Positions 44,423-54,305 of a stretch of DNA of 64,000 nt are shown here, in pieces. The notes under the pieces are model-generated. The model had not been told where the DNA came from. It made no database searches and was given only the letters and a program-made list of their open reading frames with translations. Positions within the stretch are counted from its first letter, which is position 1. Each line of letters starts with the position of its first letter. This DNA comes from Phytohabitans suffuscus (lineage in GTDB: Bacteria > Actinomycetota > Actinomycetes > Mycobacteriales > Micromonosporaceae): assembly GCF_011764565.1 (NCBI RefSeq), contig NZ_AP022871.1:1674001-1738000 (forward strand), in the 5' to 3' direction. A program made the translations under genes and the position numbers.

Positions 44423-47400
44423 TTACGGGGTTCCGGAGCTACTGGAGAACTCGACCCAGTTCAGGTTGAACAGTCCGGTGGTCGGGCCACCCGGCACCGC
44501 ACCGAATACCAGGTAGAGCCGTTGCGTACCGGCCGCGTAGCTGACCGGGAGGCTCTGGCTCGCCCAGGCGTTGGTGCCGCTGGTCGCGTTGAGTGTGGCC
44601 GTGGCGACGACCGCGCCGGTGGGCGAACCCACCCGCAGCTCGACCGTTGCCCGCGGCGTGCCGGCAGTGGCGGTGCTGCCGCCGGCGTAGCGGATGGTGA
44701 CCGTGCTGACGCCACCCAGGTTGACCGGGTCGAACGCGAGGTGGTCACCCACGTCGATACCGGTCACGTGCTGGCCGCCGCCCGTGTCGTTCGTGTTGGC
44801 CAGCGTCACGCCCTGCTGCACCTGGGCGAACTCGGCCTGCTGCTGGCGCACCTGGATGACCGCCTGGCCGACCGTGGTCAGCGCCGGCTGACCGTTGCCG
44901 CCCAGGTCGGTGTAGGAAGCGCTGATCCCGCCGTACAGGTAGCCGCCCGCGTGGTCGGCTCCGTCCTCCGGGGATGGCAGGACACCCGAGCAACCGGTGG
45001 TCGCCGTCATCTCGTGGCCGTGCGTGTCGTGGCCCAGGATGAACGAGACCCGTACCCGGTTGCAGTCGATCGTGCCGTCCTCGGGGTCGGTGACCGTGAC
45101 CGTGTACGGGATCGTGTCGCCCCAGTTGAAGAACGTACCGGAGACCGGCGTCGTTACAGTGACCGTCGGCGCCGTGTTGCCCACGACGATCTCGCGGGTC
45201 AGCACCGCGGTCTTGCCGGTGGAGTCGGTCACGGTCAGCCTGGCGTTGAAGACGCCGTTGCTGGTGTACGTGAACGACGGGTTCGGATCGGCCGAGTCGA
45301 CCGTGCCGTCGCTGGTGAAGTCCCAGGCGTACGAGATGGACTCACCCGGGTCCGGGTCGTAGGTGCCCTCGCTGCTGAAGTTGACGGTCAGCGGGGCCTG
45401 GCCGGAGGTCGGCGTGGCTTCCAGCTTCGCGACCGGCGACCGGGTGCCCTTCACGTACCGGATCATGGCGAGCTGCGCGTCCGGGTTCGCCCGGAAGAAG
45501 CCGTCGCCGTACTCCAGGAAGTAGATGTTGCCCTCCGGACCGATCTCCATCTCCATCAGGTTGTCGAAGACGAAGCCGGGAAGGAACTGCTCGACGCCGG
45601 TCAGGTTGCCCTTGCCGTCCGTCTGCATCACGAACATCTTGTCGCGGGTGAACTCGCCGAAGAAGACCGCGTTGTTGTAGTACTCCGGCAGCTTCGTCTC
45701 CGAGTCCAGGTTCGCGTCGTACTTGTAGATCGGGCCGCCGTGCGGGCCGACGCCGCCGGTGCCGATCACCGGCCACTTGAAGTCGCACGTGGTCGGCGGG
45801 GTGGACAGGTACGCGCCCGCGCACGGGGTCAGGGCGTTGTAGGTGTACCAGAACTGCGGCTGCTGCACCGCCGGCAGCACGGTCCGGCCGGTGTTGCGCG
45901 GTGAGTTGTTGACCGGCGCGCCACAGTTGAACGGCTGGCCCGAGGTACGGGTCACGAAGTCGAAGTCGATGTACGGCAGGCTCGGCGAGTAGCAGTACGG
46001 CCAGCCGTAGTTGCCCGCGGTCTTGGTGGCGAACCAGCGACCGGTGCCCTCCGGGCCACGCGTGGCGCTGGGCACCCGCGAGTCCGGCGAGTAGTCGCCG
46101 ACGTACACCATGCCGCTGGCGTCGACGTCGAAGCGGAACGGGTTGCGCAGGCCCATCAGGAAGATCTCCGGACGGGTCTTGTTGTCGTAGTCCTGGGTCT
46201 CCGGGAAGAGGTTGCCGTTCGGGATCGAGTACGTCCCGTTCGGCTTCATCTTGATCCGGAGCACCTTGCCGCGCAGGTCGTTGGTGTTGGCCGAGGAGCG
46301 CTGCGCGTCGTAGCCGGGACCCTGGGTGGGCGACTCGTTGATCGGCACGAACCCGTCCGAGCCACCGGCGTTGGTGTCGTCACCGGTGATCAGGTACAGG
46401 AGGCCCTTGCCGTCGAACTTCACCTTGCCGGCCACGTGGCAGCAGATGCCGCGGTCCACGTCCACCCGGATGATCTGCTGCTCGCTGGCCAGGTCGATGT
46501 GCGGGGTCGGCTCCTCCACGAACTTGAACCGGGACAGCTGGTTGTACCCCTTGAACTTGTCCCAGACCGTGGGGTCGTTGCTCGTCGCCGGCGCGTCGCC
46601 CTCGTTGACGCCGGGCGTGGTCGGGTCGTCGACCGGGGTGTTGAGCCGCGGCGAGTAGTAGATGTAGACCCACTTGTTGTTGGCGAAGTCCGGGTCGATC
46701 GTCAGCGTCTGCAGGCCGTCCTCGTCGTGGGTGTAGACCGGGACGGTCGTGATGACCGGGCTGGCGCCGGTCTCCGGGTCGTACAGCCGGATCTCGCCGC
46801 CGCGGGTGTTGTGCAGCACGCGGCCGTCGGGCAGGACCGACAGCGACATCGGCTCGCCCGGCTCGTCGTTGAGCGTGACCTTCTCGTAGTTGGCGAGGAT
46901 GGTCGCGCCGCAGTCGCCCTCGACCACGCCGGCCGACCACTGGATGCCGCCGAGCAGGTGCTGCTTGAACTTCCCGTTGCGGTAGGTCTCGATGGAGTGG
47001 CCGAGCCCCGTGTACCACGAACGGCCGCCCTGGTAGTCCTTGCACCAGGCCACCGGGTGGTCGAAGCCCATCGTGCCGCCGCTGTAGCCCTTTTCGTCCA
47101 CAGTGGCCAGCACGTGCGAGACGCCCCGGACGTTGGTGGTGTAGTTGTACCACTCCTCGTTCAGGGAGATCTCGCGCGGCATCGTCTCGGTGGAGGGGTG
47201 CGCCCGGTCGGCGACCTTCACGGTCGCGCTGTCCACACCCGACACGCCGGACACACCGGTGCCGACGACGTTGCGGTAGAAGGTCCAGTCGGCCTCGGTC
47301 TCGGCCGCGGCGTGCACGCCGACGTAGCCGCCACCGGCCCGGAAGTAGGCCTCGAACGCGGCCTCCTGGGTGGGGTTGAGCACGTTGCCGGTGGTGTTGA

Positions 47401-47761
47401 GGAAGACCACCGCGCGGTACTTGGCGAGGTTCTCCTCGGTGAACGCCGCACCGTCCTGGGTGACGGTGACGGTGAAGTCGTTGTCCTCGCCGAGCGCGCG
47501 GATGACCCGCACACCGTCCTGGATGGACGCCCGCCGGGCACCATCGGTCTTGGTGAAGACGAGCACCTTGTACGACTCGGGCGCGCGGGCGTCGGAGCGC
47601 AGTGTCTCGGGGCCGTTCTCCTGCGCGGTGAGCGTCTCGCCCGCCGGGCTGGACGTGGGGCCGGGTTCGGGGGCGGCGTTGGCTGGCGCGGCGGCCGCCA
47701 GCGGGATGGACAGCGCTGTAGCGGTGGCTACGGACAGCCACCGTCTAGCGGTTGGAGCCAT
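44423..47761 (-). CDS. Secreted ThuA / glucose-sorbosone dehydrogenase / PKD / carbohydrate-binding multidomain protein
   Basis: 1112 residues with a signal peptide (cleavage after PANA, ~30). Order: ThuA-like domain (~63-285: YKVLVFTKTDGARRASIQ, GGGYVGVHAAAETE), sorbosone-dehydrogenase beta-propeller (~290-770: MSLSVLPDGRVLHNTRGGEI, LLYLITGDDTNAG, NPFRFDVDASGMVYVGDYSP, GNYGWPYC), PKD domain (~785-870: PLTVNFSSEGTYDPDPGE), and a C-terminal CBM6-like module (~985-1110: HVTGIDVGDHLAF...VTIRYAGG). It probably oxidises or processes sugars outside the cell. ATG 47761 has GGAGG 7 nt upstream. Ca/PQQ binding is known for the family, not shown here. Confidence 0.88.
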   Translation of the reverse strand: MAPTARRWLSVATATALSIPLAAAAPANAAPEPGPTSSPAGETLTAQENGPETLRSDARAPESYKVLVFTKTDGARRASIQDGVRVIRALGEDNDFTVTVTQDGAAFTEENLAKYRAVVFLNTTGNVLNPTQEAAFEAYFRAGGGYVGVHAAAETEADWTFYRNVVGTGVSGVSGVDSATVKVADRAHPSTETMPREISLNEEWYNYTTNVRGVSHVLATVDEKGYSGGTMGFDHPVAWCKDYQGGRSWYTGLGHSIETYRNGKFKQHLLGGIQWSAGVVEGDCGATILANYEKVTLNDEPGEPMSLSVLPDGRVLHNTRGGEIRLYDPETGASPVITTVPVYTHDEDGLQTLTIDPDFANNKWVYIYYSPRLNTPVDDPTTPGVNEGDAPATSNDPTVWDKFKGYNQLSRFKFVEEPTPHIDLASEQQIIRVDVDRGICCHVAGKVKFDGKGLLYLITGDDTNAGGSDGFVPINESPTQGPGYDAQRSSANTNDLRGKVLRIKMKPNGTYSIPNGNLFPETQDYDNKTRPEIFLMGLRNPFRFDVDASGMVYVGDYSPDSRVPSATRGPEGTGRWFATKTAGNYGWPYCYSPSLPYIDFDFVTRTSGQPFNCGAPVNNSPRNTGRTVLPAVQQPQFWYTYNALTPCAGAYLSTPPTTCDFKWPVIGTGGVGPHGGPIYKYDANLDSETKLPEYYNNAVFFGEFTRDKMFVMQTDGKGNLTGVEQFLPGFVFDNLMEMEIGPEGNIYFLEYGDGFFRANPDAQLAMIRYVKGTRSPVAKLEATPTSGQAPLTVNFSSEGTYDPDPGESISYAWDFTSDGTVDSADPNPSFTYTSNGVFNARLTVTDSTGKTAVLTREIVVGNTAPTVTVTTPVSGTFFNWGDTIPYTVTVTDPEDGTIDCNRVRVSFILGHDTHGHEMTATTGCSGVLPSPEDGADHAGGYLYGGISASYTDLGGNGQPALTTVGQAVIQVRQQQAEFAQVQQGVTLANTNDTGGGQHVTGIDVGDHLAFDPVNLGGVSTVTIRYAGGSTATAGTPRATVELRVGSPTGAVVATATLNATSGTNAWASQSLPVSYAAGTQRLYLVFGAVPGGPTTGLFNLNWVEFSSSSGTP

Positions 47762-48102
47762 GTAATCCTCCGGGGTCTGGGTGTGGGTTCCCTACCCCTG
47801 GCGCGGTGCCATGCCCGCCAAGGTCGTGCGAGCGCGCCGTGTGCTGGTCGTACGGCGCGGCTGAGTCTGGGTTCAACCGCGCCGTACGGCCGCCCCGGTG
47901 CTGAGCTGGTGGCGCTCGCCGCGCTCCCGCTCGGCCCCGGGCTGCTGGCGCCGTCCGTCCTCGTCGCTGCGCTCCTCGGACCGGACGTTGCCGTCCCTCG
48001 GGACCATTCATCCGGACGCGGGGCGCAACCGCGTCCGGACCCTCGCGAACGGGCCCGAGGTGTCAAGGTGGGCACGCGCCACCGCGCCCACGGTGGGTGA
48101 GG
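47762..48102. other. 341-base intergenic region
   Basis: Between the Gfo/Idh stop and the ThuA start. It contains the long inverted repeat at 47849-47888 and the ThuA ribosome site (GGAGG at its left end). I see no gene; open frames on the plus strand are antisense extensions of the flanking gene. Confidence 0.5.
47849..47888 (-). terminator. 12-bp perfect hairpin after the sugar-transport operon
   Basis: CGTACGGCGCGG (47849-47860) and CCGCGCCGTACG (47877-47888) pair perfectly around a 16-nt loop. No T-tract follows on the minus strand. By position it could end the ROK-ABC-Gfo/Idh transcript, about 215 nt after its last stop, or regulate the ThuA gene downstream. Confidence 0.5.
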
Positions 48103-49305
48103 TCAGGCGGCGACTTCGGCTAGCGCCGGCGCCACCTCGGTCCACGCCGAGTCCTGCTCCGCCGAGCGGGTCACGGCGTCCATCACGAGCTGCACCTGGA
48201 GTGCGTCGACGAACGACGGCGTCGGGTCCGCCCCGGTGCCGACGGCGTCCAGGAAGTCGCGCAGCTCGTGCGTGAACGTGTGCTCGTACCCGATGATGTG
48301 CCCTGGCGGCCACCAGGCCGACAGGTACGGGTGGTCGGACTCGGTCACCAGGATCCTGGTGAAGCCCTGCTCCGTGCCGGGCACGGTGGCGTCGTAGAAC
48401 TCAAGCTCGTTCATGCGCTCGAAGTCGAACGCGACCGAGCCGAGCGAACCGTTGACCTCCACGCGTACGGCGTTCTTGCGCCCGGTGGCGAAGCGGGTGG
48501 CCTCGTACGTGCCCACCGCCCCGCCGTCCAGCCGGGCCAGGAAGAGCGCCGCGTCGTCCACTGTGACCGGACCGGTCGCCGAACCGTCCGCTGAGGCCGC
48601 CAGTCCGGCGGCCGCCGACGGCAGCGGGCGCTCCTTGACGAACGTCTCGGTGAGCCCGCTGACGCCGGTGATCCGCTGCCCGGTGACGAACTGGGTCAGG
48701 TCGATGATGTGCGCGCCGATGTCGCCCAGCGCACCGGAGCCCGCCTTGTCCCGCTGCAACCGCCAGACCAGCGGAAACTGCGGATCCACGATCCAGTCCT
48801 GCAGGTACGCCGCACGGACGTGCCGCACCACGCCCAACCGTCCACTCTCGATGAGCTGGCGCATGAGGGCCACGGCCGGCACCCGGCGGTAGTTGAACCC
48901 GCACATGGACCGGACGCCGGACGCCTGGGCCTGGATCGCCGCGGCGACCATCGCCCGCGCCTCCTCGACGGAGTTGGCGAGTGGTTTCTCGCACAGGACG
49001 TGCTTGCCCGCCTCCAGCGCGGCGATCGCGATCTCGGCGTGGCTGTCGCCCGGCGTGCAGACGTCGATCACGTCGACGTCGTCGCGGGTGATCAGCTCAC
49101 GCCAGTCGGTCGTGTACGCCTCCCAGCCGAGCCGCGTGGCGGCCTCGGCCACTTTCGACTCGTCACGGCCGCAGATGACGGACATGCGAGCGCGTGCCGG
49201 AAGGTCGTACACGCGGTTCACGGTGCGCCACGCCTGTGAGTGCGCGGCGCCCATGAACGCGTAGCCGACCATGCCGACCCGCAGCTCTTTCTCCATGGTG
49301 GACAA
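48103..49305 (-). CDS. Gfo/Idh/MocA-family NAD(P)-dependent sugar oxidoreductase
   Basis: 400 residues. Rossmann motif RVGMVGYAFMGAAHSQA, then the conserved VDVIDVCTPGDSHAEIAIAALEAGKHVLCEKPLA with the catalytic-region EKP, and the second-domain GSGALGDIGAHIIDL with the Asp/His pair. Relatives oxidise inositols, glucosides or other sugars at a ring carbon. TTG 49305 or ATG 49296 is the start; GGGGAG precedes. It is the last gene of the sugar-transport operon, so it likely acts on the imported sugar. Confidence 0.88.
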   Translation of the reverse strand: MSTMEKELRVGMVGYAFMGAAHSQAWRTVNRVYDLPARARMSVICGRDESKVAEAATRLGWEAYTTDWRELITRDDVDVIDVCTPGDSHAEIAIAALEAGKHVLCEKPLANSVEEARAMVAAAIQAQASGVRSMCGFNYRRVPAVALMRQLIESGRLGVVRHVRAAYLQDWIVDPQFPLVWRLQRDKAGSGALGDIGAHIIDLTQFVTGQRITGVSGLTETFVKERPLPSAAAGLAASADGSATGPVTVDDAALFLARLDGGAVGTYEATRFATGRKNAVRVEVNGSLGSVAFDFERMNELEFYDATVPGTEQGFTRILVTESDHPYLSAWWPPGHIIGYEHTFTHELRDFLDAVGTGADPTPSFVDALQVQLVMDAVTRSAEQDSAWTEVAPALAEVAA

Positions 49306-49326
49306 GGTGGGTCTCCCCCCGTTACG

Positions 49327-50382
49327 TCAGAACCCGAGCTTGAGGTAGTTGCTCGCGTTCTCCTTGGTGATGGTCTCGGAGGCGAGGATGATCTCCTTCG
49401 GGACCTGCAGCTCGACCAGGTCGGACATGCCCTTGTTCTGTCCGATCAGCCGAGCGAGTGAGATCGCCGACGAGGCCATCGAGGGGCTGTACGTGACCGT
49501 TGCCTTGAGGACGCTGTTGTCGGCCTGGATCGCTTCCATCGCGGCCTTGGAGCCGGCGCCGCCGACCATGATGAACTCGCTGCGGTTGGCCTGCGTGATG
49601 GCGGCCAGCACACCGATGCCCTGGTCGTCGTCGTGGTTCCACAGCGCGTCCATCTTCGGCAGGGCCTGCAGCAGGCTGGCCGCCTCGCGCTGGCCGGAGT
49701 CGGCGGTGAACTCCGCCGCCCGCCGGTTGGCCACCCTGAAACCGGCCTGGGTCAGCGTGTCGGCGAAGCCCTTCGAGCGCTCCTGGGTCAGCTCCAGCGA
49801 GTCGATACCGGCGATCTCGCCGATGACCGGGCTGGCGACGTTCTTGGCCTTCATCTGGTCGATGATGTAGTGCGCCGCCGACACGCCCATGCCGTAGTTG
49901 TCGCCCTTGATCTGCAGGCGGTAGGCGAGCGCGTCGGGGAACGCGCGGTCGAGGTTGACGACCGGGATGCCGGCCTGCATCGCCTCGAGGCCGAACGCGT
50001 TGAGCTCCTTGCCGTCGTGCGGAAGCAGCACGATGACGTTGGGCTTCTGCGCGATCAGGGTCTGCAGCGCGGCACGCTGGGCCGCCGCGTCGGCGCCGGC
50101 CTCGACCGTCTTGAACTCGACGTCCGAGTACGTGCCGGCCTGCGCCTTGGCGTTGTTGGTGATCGCGGCGATCCAGCCGTGGTCGGCCGCCGGCGCGGAG
50201 AAGCCGATGACGACCTTCTGGCCGGGTGCGGCGTTCGCGTTGTTGCCGGCGGCGACCGTCTGCGCGCCTCCGCTCGGCTCGTCCGTCTCGTTGCTCGTGC
50301 ACGCGGTGAGCAAGGCTCCCGCGCCGAGCGCGGCCCCACCGAGCAGCAGCCGGCGACGGGACAGGTCGGACGCGTGTTTCAT
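49327..50382 (-). CDS. Sugar ABC transporter substrate-binding lipoprotein (RbsB/XylF type, Tat signal)
   Basis: 351-residue periplasmic-binding-protein-like protein. The N-terminus has a Tat-like SRRRLLLGGAALGAGALL followed by the lipobox LTAC. The mature part shows VVIGFSAPAADHGWIAAITN, VIVLLPHDGKELNAF, VNLDRAF and WNHDDDQGIGVLAAI, matching the ribose/xylose-binding class. It captures sugar for the RbsC/RbsA-like partners. 77 nt separate it from the permease. Confidence 0.88.
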   Translation of the reverse strand: MKHASDLSRRRLLLGGAALGAGALLTACTSNETDEPSGGAQTVAAGNNANAAPGQKVVIGFSAPAADHGWIAAITNNAKAQAGTYSDVEFKTVEAGADAAAQRAALQTLIAQKPNVIVLLPHDGKELNAFGLEAMQAGIPVVNLDRAFPDALAYRLQIKGDNYGMGVSAAHYIIDQMKAKNVASPVIGEIAGIDSLELTQERSKGFADTLTQAGFRVANRRAAEFTADSGQREAASLLQALPKMDALWNHDDDQGIGVLAAITQANRSEFIMVGGAGSKAAMEAIQADNSVLKATVTYSPSMASSAISLARLIGQNKGMSDLVELQVPKEIILASETITKENASNYLKLGF

Positions 50383-50459
50383 GACGACCTCCGGTATTGG
50401 GGTGCAAGGGGTCCGGCGGCCGTCCCGAATCGGACGGTCACCAAGGGTTCTTTCGGGTA

Positions 50460-51518
50460 CTAGCTGGTGGTGATCTTGTTCTTCGAGAAGAACTGGCTGA
50501 GCGACTTGAACTGGACCTGCTGGATCAGCACCGCGGCGACGATGATGCCGCCCTTGACCATGTTCTGGACCTCGGTCGAGAGGTTGTTGATCGCGAACAG
50601 GTTGGTGATGGTGGAGAACACCAGCACGCCCAGGAGCGAGCCGATGATCGTGCCGCGGCCGCCGCTGAGCAGCGTGCCGCCGATGATCGCCGCGGCGATC
50701 GCGTCGAGCTCGTACAGGTTGGCCATGGCCGCCTGCGCGGAGTTGGCCTGCGAGGTGAGCATGACCGCCGCGATGCCGCAGCAGAGGCCGGACAGCGCGT
50801 ACAGCAGCAGGGTGTGCCGCTTGACGTTGATGCCGGCCAGCCGGGCCGCCTCGACGTTGCCGCCGACCGCGACCGTACGGCGCCCGAAGGTGGTGCGGTT
50901 GAGCAGGACCCAGCCGGCGGCCACGACCGCGGCGAGGATGTAGACCAGCACGGGTACGCCGAGGAAGTCGTTGGCCGCGAGACCGTTGATGAAGCTGCTC
51001 GTGGAGACCTGGGTCTGCTTGCCGGAGATCTGTGCCGCCAGGCCGCGGGCCGCCACCATCATGGCGAGCGTCGCGATGAAGGCGACCAGCCGGCCGTACG
51101 CGATGAGGATGCCGTTGACGACGCCGACCCCGATGCCGACCGCGAGCGCACAGAAGATCATGCCGCCCGGGCCGAAGTCCTGCGTGGCGAGCGTGGTGCT
51201 CCAGACGCCGGCGAGTGCGATGATCGCGCCCACCGAGAGGTCGATACCGCCGCCGATGATCACGAAGGTCATGCCGACGGTGACGACGCCGATCACGGAG
51301 GCCAGCTCGAGGATGGTGAATATGTTGTTACGCACCCAGGTGCCGTCGCTGTAGAGCTCCGGTTTGGTGATTATGCCGATCACGATCAGAACGGCCAGCA
51401 CCCCGACCAGGCCGAGGTTGCGGCGCATCTGCTCGGTGGAGTCGTCGCGCCACCAGCTCTGTTTGGCCGCCGCGTGTTTCTCCGGCTCCTGCACCGGCGC
51501 GGTGGTGGTGGCCGTCAT
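50460..51518 (-). CDS. Sugar ABC transporter permease (RbsC/XylH type)
   Basis: 352 residues with ~8-10 membrane segments. VGMTFVIIGGGIDLSVGAIIALAG and GLAANDFLGVPVLVY... with GNVEAARLAGINVKRHTLLLY are signature segments of the BPD_transp_2 family. Its start overlaps the ATPase stop in ATGA. A long hydrophilic N-terminus (~35 residues) precedes the first helix. Confidence 0.9.
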   Translation of the reverse strand: MTATTTAPVQEPEKHAAAKQSWWRDDSTEQMRRNLGLVGVLAVLIVIGIITKPELYSDGTWVRNNIFTILELASVIGVVTVGMTFVIIGGGIDLSVGAIIALAGVWSTTLATQDFGPGGMIFCALAVGIGVGVVNGILIAYGRLVAFIATLAMMVAARGLAAQISGKQTQVSTSSFINGLAANDFLGVPVLVYILAAVVAAGWVLLNRTTFGRRTVAVGGNVEAARLAGINVKRHTLLLYALSGLCCGIAAVMLTSQANSAQAAMANLYELDAIAAAIIGGTLLSGGRGTIIGSLLGVLVFSTITNLFAINNLSTEVQNMVKGGIIVAAVLIQQVQFKSLSQFFSKNKITTS

Positions 51519-53083
51519 ATGGTGACCTCCTCAACTTGCAACGAACCCGCCATCACGAGGTCGAGCACGGTGTCTTCGTCGATCTGCCCGGCCGGTGCCT
51601 CGTGCACCATCCGGCCCTCCCGCATGACCAGCACCCGGTCGGCCATACCGAGCACCTCGGGCACCTCGCTGGAGACCAGCAGCACCCCCACGCCCTGCGC
51701 GGCCAGGTCACGGATCACCTGGTAGAGCTCGGCCCGCGCGCCCACGTCAACGCCCCGGGTGGGCTCGTCGAGCAGGAGCAGCCGGGTGTCGCCGAGCAGC
51801 CAGCGGCCCACGACCACCTTCTGCTGGTTGCCGCCGGAGAGCGTGCGCACGGCCCGGCGCACGTCGCGCGGGCGCAGGTCGAGCTGGTCCGCGATGCGGT
51901 TGGCCTCGGCCAGCTCGCGCCCGGCGTTGGTGAAGCCGACCCGGGCGTAGTCACCGAAGGTGGAGAGCGTGACGTTGCGGTAGATCGGCTCGCCGAGCAG
52001 CAACGCCTGGCTCTTGCGCTCCTCGGGGGCCATGCCCAGGCCCGCGCGCACCGCGGCGCTCACGCTTCCCGGCCGGAGCACCTTGCCGGCCATCCGCACG
52101 GTGCCCGCCTCGGCCCGGCGGGCGCCGAAGATGGTCTCCAGCAGCTCGGACCGGCCGGAGCCGACCAGGCCGGCGATGCCCACGATCTCACCACTGTGGA
52201 CGGAGAGGGAGACGTCGGCGAACTCGCCGGAGCGGGTCAGCCCCTCCACCCGGAGCAGCTCCTCGGCGCCGCTGACGGCGGGGGCGGGCTCCGGGAAGAC
52301 GTACTCGATCGTGCGGCCGGTCATCCGGCTCACCAGGTCGCGCGTCGGCGTGCTGCGGGCCGGCAGGTTGGCCGCCGTGGTGCGGCCGTCCTTGAGCACC
52401 GTCACCCGGTCGCCGATCTCACGGATCTCCTCGAGCCGGTGGGAGATGTAGATGACCGCGATGCCCTGGGCGGTCAGGCCGCGGATGATGCGGAAGAGGT
52501 TGGCCACCTCGTCGTGCGCGAGCACCGCGCTCGGCTCGTCCATGATGATCAGGCGGGCGTCGTGCGAGAGCGCACGGGCCATGCTGACCACCTGCTTGCC
52601 GGCGGCGGGCAGCGAGCGCACCAGGCGTGACGGCGGGATCTCGGCGTGCCCCAGCTTGCCGAGGATCTCGCGGGTGTGGCGGGCCATGTAGCCGCGCCGC
52701 ACGAAGCCGAAGACCTTGGGCTCGTGGCCGAGAAACGCGTTCTCCGCGACGGAGAGGTCTTCGACGAGGTCGAGCTCCTGGTAGATGGTGGCGATGCCGG
52801 CCTTCATCGCGGCCTGCGGGTTGGCCGGCGCGAAGTCCTGGCCGAGCCACTCGATCTGGCCCTCGTCCGGGCGGTGCACGCCGGCCAGCACCTTGATGAG
52901 GGTCGACTTGCCGGCGCCGTTCTGCCCGAGCAGGCAGTGCACCTCGCCGGCGCGCACCTCGAGCTGCACGCCGTCGAGCGCGCGCACACCCGGGAACGTC
53001 TTGACCACATCGGTGAGGCGGAGGACGACCTGTCCCTCCTGCGCTTCGGTCGCCTGTGGCTCGGGTGCCTGTGCTTCAGTCAT
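51515..53083 (-). CDS. Sugar ABC transporter ATPase (RbsA/XylG type, two ABC domains)
   Basis: 522 residues with duplicated ATPase domains. Domain 1: GQNGAGKSTLIKVLAG, LPAAGKQVVSMARAL, LIIMDEPSAVL, YISHRL. Domain 2: GLVGSGRSELLETIFG (degenerate Walker A as usual), LSGGNQQKVVVGRWL, LLLLDEPTRGVD, VSSEVPEV. The LPAAGKQ signature in the first domain is degenerate, as in relatives. ATG 53083 overlaps the ROK stop and the end overlaps the permease start. Confidence 0.92.
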   Translation of the reverse strand: MTEAQAPEPQATEAQEGQVVLRLTDVVKTFPGVRALDGVQLEVRAGEVHCLLGQNGAGKSTLIKVLAGVHRPDEGQIEWLGQDFAPANPQAAMKAGIATIYQELDLVEDLSVAENAFLGHEPKVFGFVRRGYMARHTREILGKLGHAEIPPSRLVRSLPAAGKQVVSMARALSHDARLIIMDEPSAVLAHDEVANLFRIIRGLTAQGIAVIYISHRLEEIREIGDRVTVLKDGRTTAANLPARSTPTRDLVSRMTGRTIEYVFPEPAPAVSGAEELLRVEGLTRSGEFADVSLSVHSGEIVGIAGLVGSGRSELLETIFGARRAEAGTVRMAGKVLRPGSVSAAVRAGLGMAPEERKSQALLLGEPIYRNVTLSTFGDYARVGFTNAGRELAEANRIADQLDLRPRDVRRAVRTLSGGNQQKVVVGRWLLGDTRLLLLDEPTRGVDVGARAELYQVIRDLAAQGVGVLLVSSEVPEVLGMADRVLVMREGRMVHEAPAGQIDEDTVLDLVMAGSLQVEEVTI

Positions 53084-54258
53084 GATGCCTGCTCGAAAGC
53101 GACGTCGGAGGCGAGCACCGCGGCGCCGGTGACACCGGCCCTCGGCCCCAGCTCGGACAGGACGACGGGGAGGTTGCCGGTCGCCAGCGGGAGCGAACGG
53201 CGGTAGACGACGCTGCGGATCTCGGCGAGGAGGATGTGCCCGAGGTGGGCGAGGCCGCCGCCGATCACGATCATCGAGGGGTTGGCGAAGCTGACCAGTC
53301 CGGCGAGCACGCCGCCGACCCGCCTGCCGCCGTCACGGATGAGGCGGATGCAGGTGACGTCGCCTTCGCTGGCCGCCTCGGCGACGTCGCGGGCGGTCAC
53401 CGTGCCGTTGGCCGCGAGCCGGTCGGCGAGCGCCGGCGAGGTGCCGTTGCGCGCGGCGAGCGTGGCGTCCTTGGCGAGCGCCGCGCCGCTGAAGAGCGCT
53501 TCGAGGCAGCCGACGTTGCCGCAGGTGCACATCGGTCCGTGCGAGTCGACCTGGATGTGGCCGATGTCGCCGGCGCACCCGTCGGTGCCCCGGTAGACGT
53601 CGCCGGTGAGGTAGATGCCGCAGCCGATGCCGGTGCCGATCTTCACGAAGAGGAAGTCGTCGACCGAGTGGGCCACGCCGCCGTGCCGCTCGCCGACCGC
53701 CATGATGTTGACGTCGTTGTCGACCACCGCGGGGCAGCCGTGCTCGCGGGTGAGCAGCTCGCGTACCGGGAAGCGGTCCCAGCCCGGCATGATCGGCGGC
53801 GAGACCGGCACGCCGTCGCGGAAGCTCACCGGCCCCGGCACCCCGATCCCGACCGAGTCCAGCTTCTCGTACGCACCGTCCACTTTGGCCTTGGCGAGCA
53901 GCTCGTTGACCCGCTGCAGGATCACCTTGGGGCCGGAACGGATGTCCGCGGTCTCGTTGTACGCCGCGATCGGCTCCAGCCGGCCGTTGGTCACCTCGAC
54001 GTCGACCGAGCTGGCGCCCAGGTCGACCGCCGCGAAGCGCAGCCCGGGGTTGAGCTCCACCAGGGTGGACCGCCGGCCACCGCGGGAGGCCGCCATGCCC
54101 GCCTCGGCCACGTAGCCGAGCGAGACCAGCCGGTCCAGCTCGCCCAGCAGCCGGGGGCGCGGGATCTCGAGCCGGTCGGCGAGCTCGGCGCGGGAGATCG
54201 TGCCGTGGTCGCGCAACAGGCGGAGAAGCCGCAGGTGCAGAGGTTCGGCCGTACGCAC
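53080..54258 (-). CDS. ROK-family transcriptional regulator (NagC/XylR-like), copy 1
   Basis: 392 residues: winged helix (LHLRLLRLLRDHGTISRAELADRLEIPRPRLL) and ROK sugar-sensing domain with [44 protein letters not shown] and the zinc-type CTCGNVGCLEALFSG. GTG 54258 is chosen because GGGAGG lies 6 nt upstream. It heads its own transporter operon and likely represses it. It is a close paralogue of the ROK gene at 58070-59281. Confidence 0.9.
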   Translation of the reverse strand: MRTAEPLHLRLLRLLRDHGTISRAELADRLEIPRPRLLGELDRLVSLGYVAEAGMAASRGGRRSTLVELNPGLRFAAVDLGASSVDVEVTNGRLEPIAAYNETADIRSGPKVILQRVNELLAKAKVDGAYEKLDSVGIGVPGPVSFRDGVPVSPPIMPGWDRFPVRELLTREHGCPAVVDNDVNIMAVGERHGGVAHSVDDFLFVKIGTGIGCGIYLTGDVYRGTDGCAGDIGHIQVDSHGPMCTCGNVGCLEALFSGAALAKDATLAARNGTSPALADRLAANGTVTARDVAEAASEGDVTCIRLIRDGGRRVGGVLAGLVSFANPSMIVIGGGLAHLGHILLAEIRSVVYRRSLPLATGNLPVVLSELGPRAGVTGAAVLASDVAFEQAS

Positions 54259-54305
54259 GGAACCCTCCCTCGGAAGAGGTTCACATCGACGCAACGTCGG
54301 CGTGT

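Noticed and set aside
46436..48100. 554-codon plus-strand frame opposite the ThuA gene
   Set aside because: Antisense shadow; Val/Asp/Gly-rich repeats and no ribosome site.
33365..52205. Recurrent CCAC(A/T)GTGG palindromes (33369, 35145, 47099, 52194 and similar)
   Set aside because: Mostly inside coding sequence at unrelated places; too short and too GC-rich to argue for a regulator without genome-wide counts.
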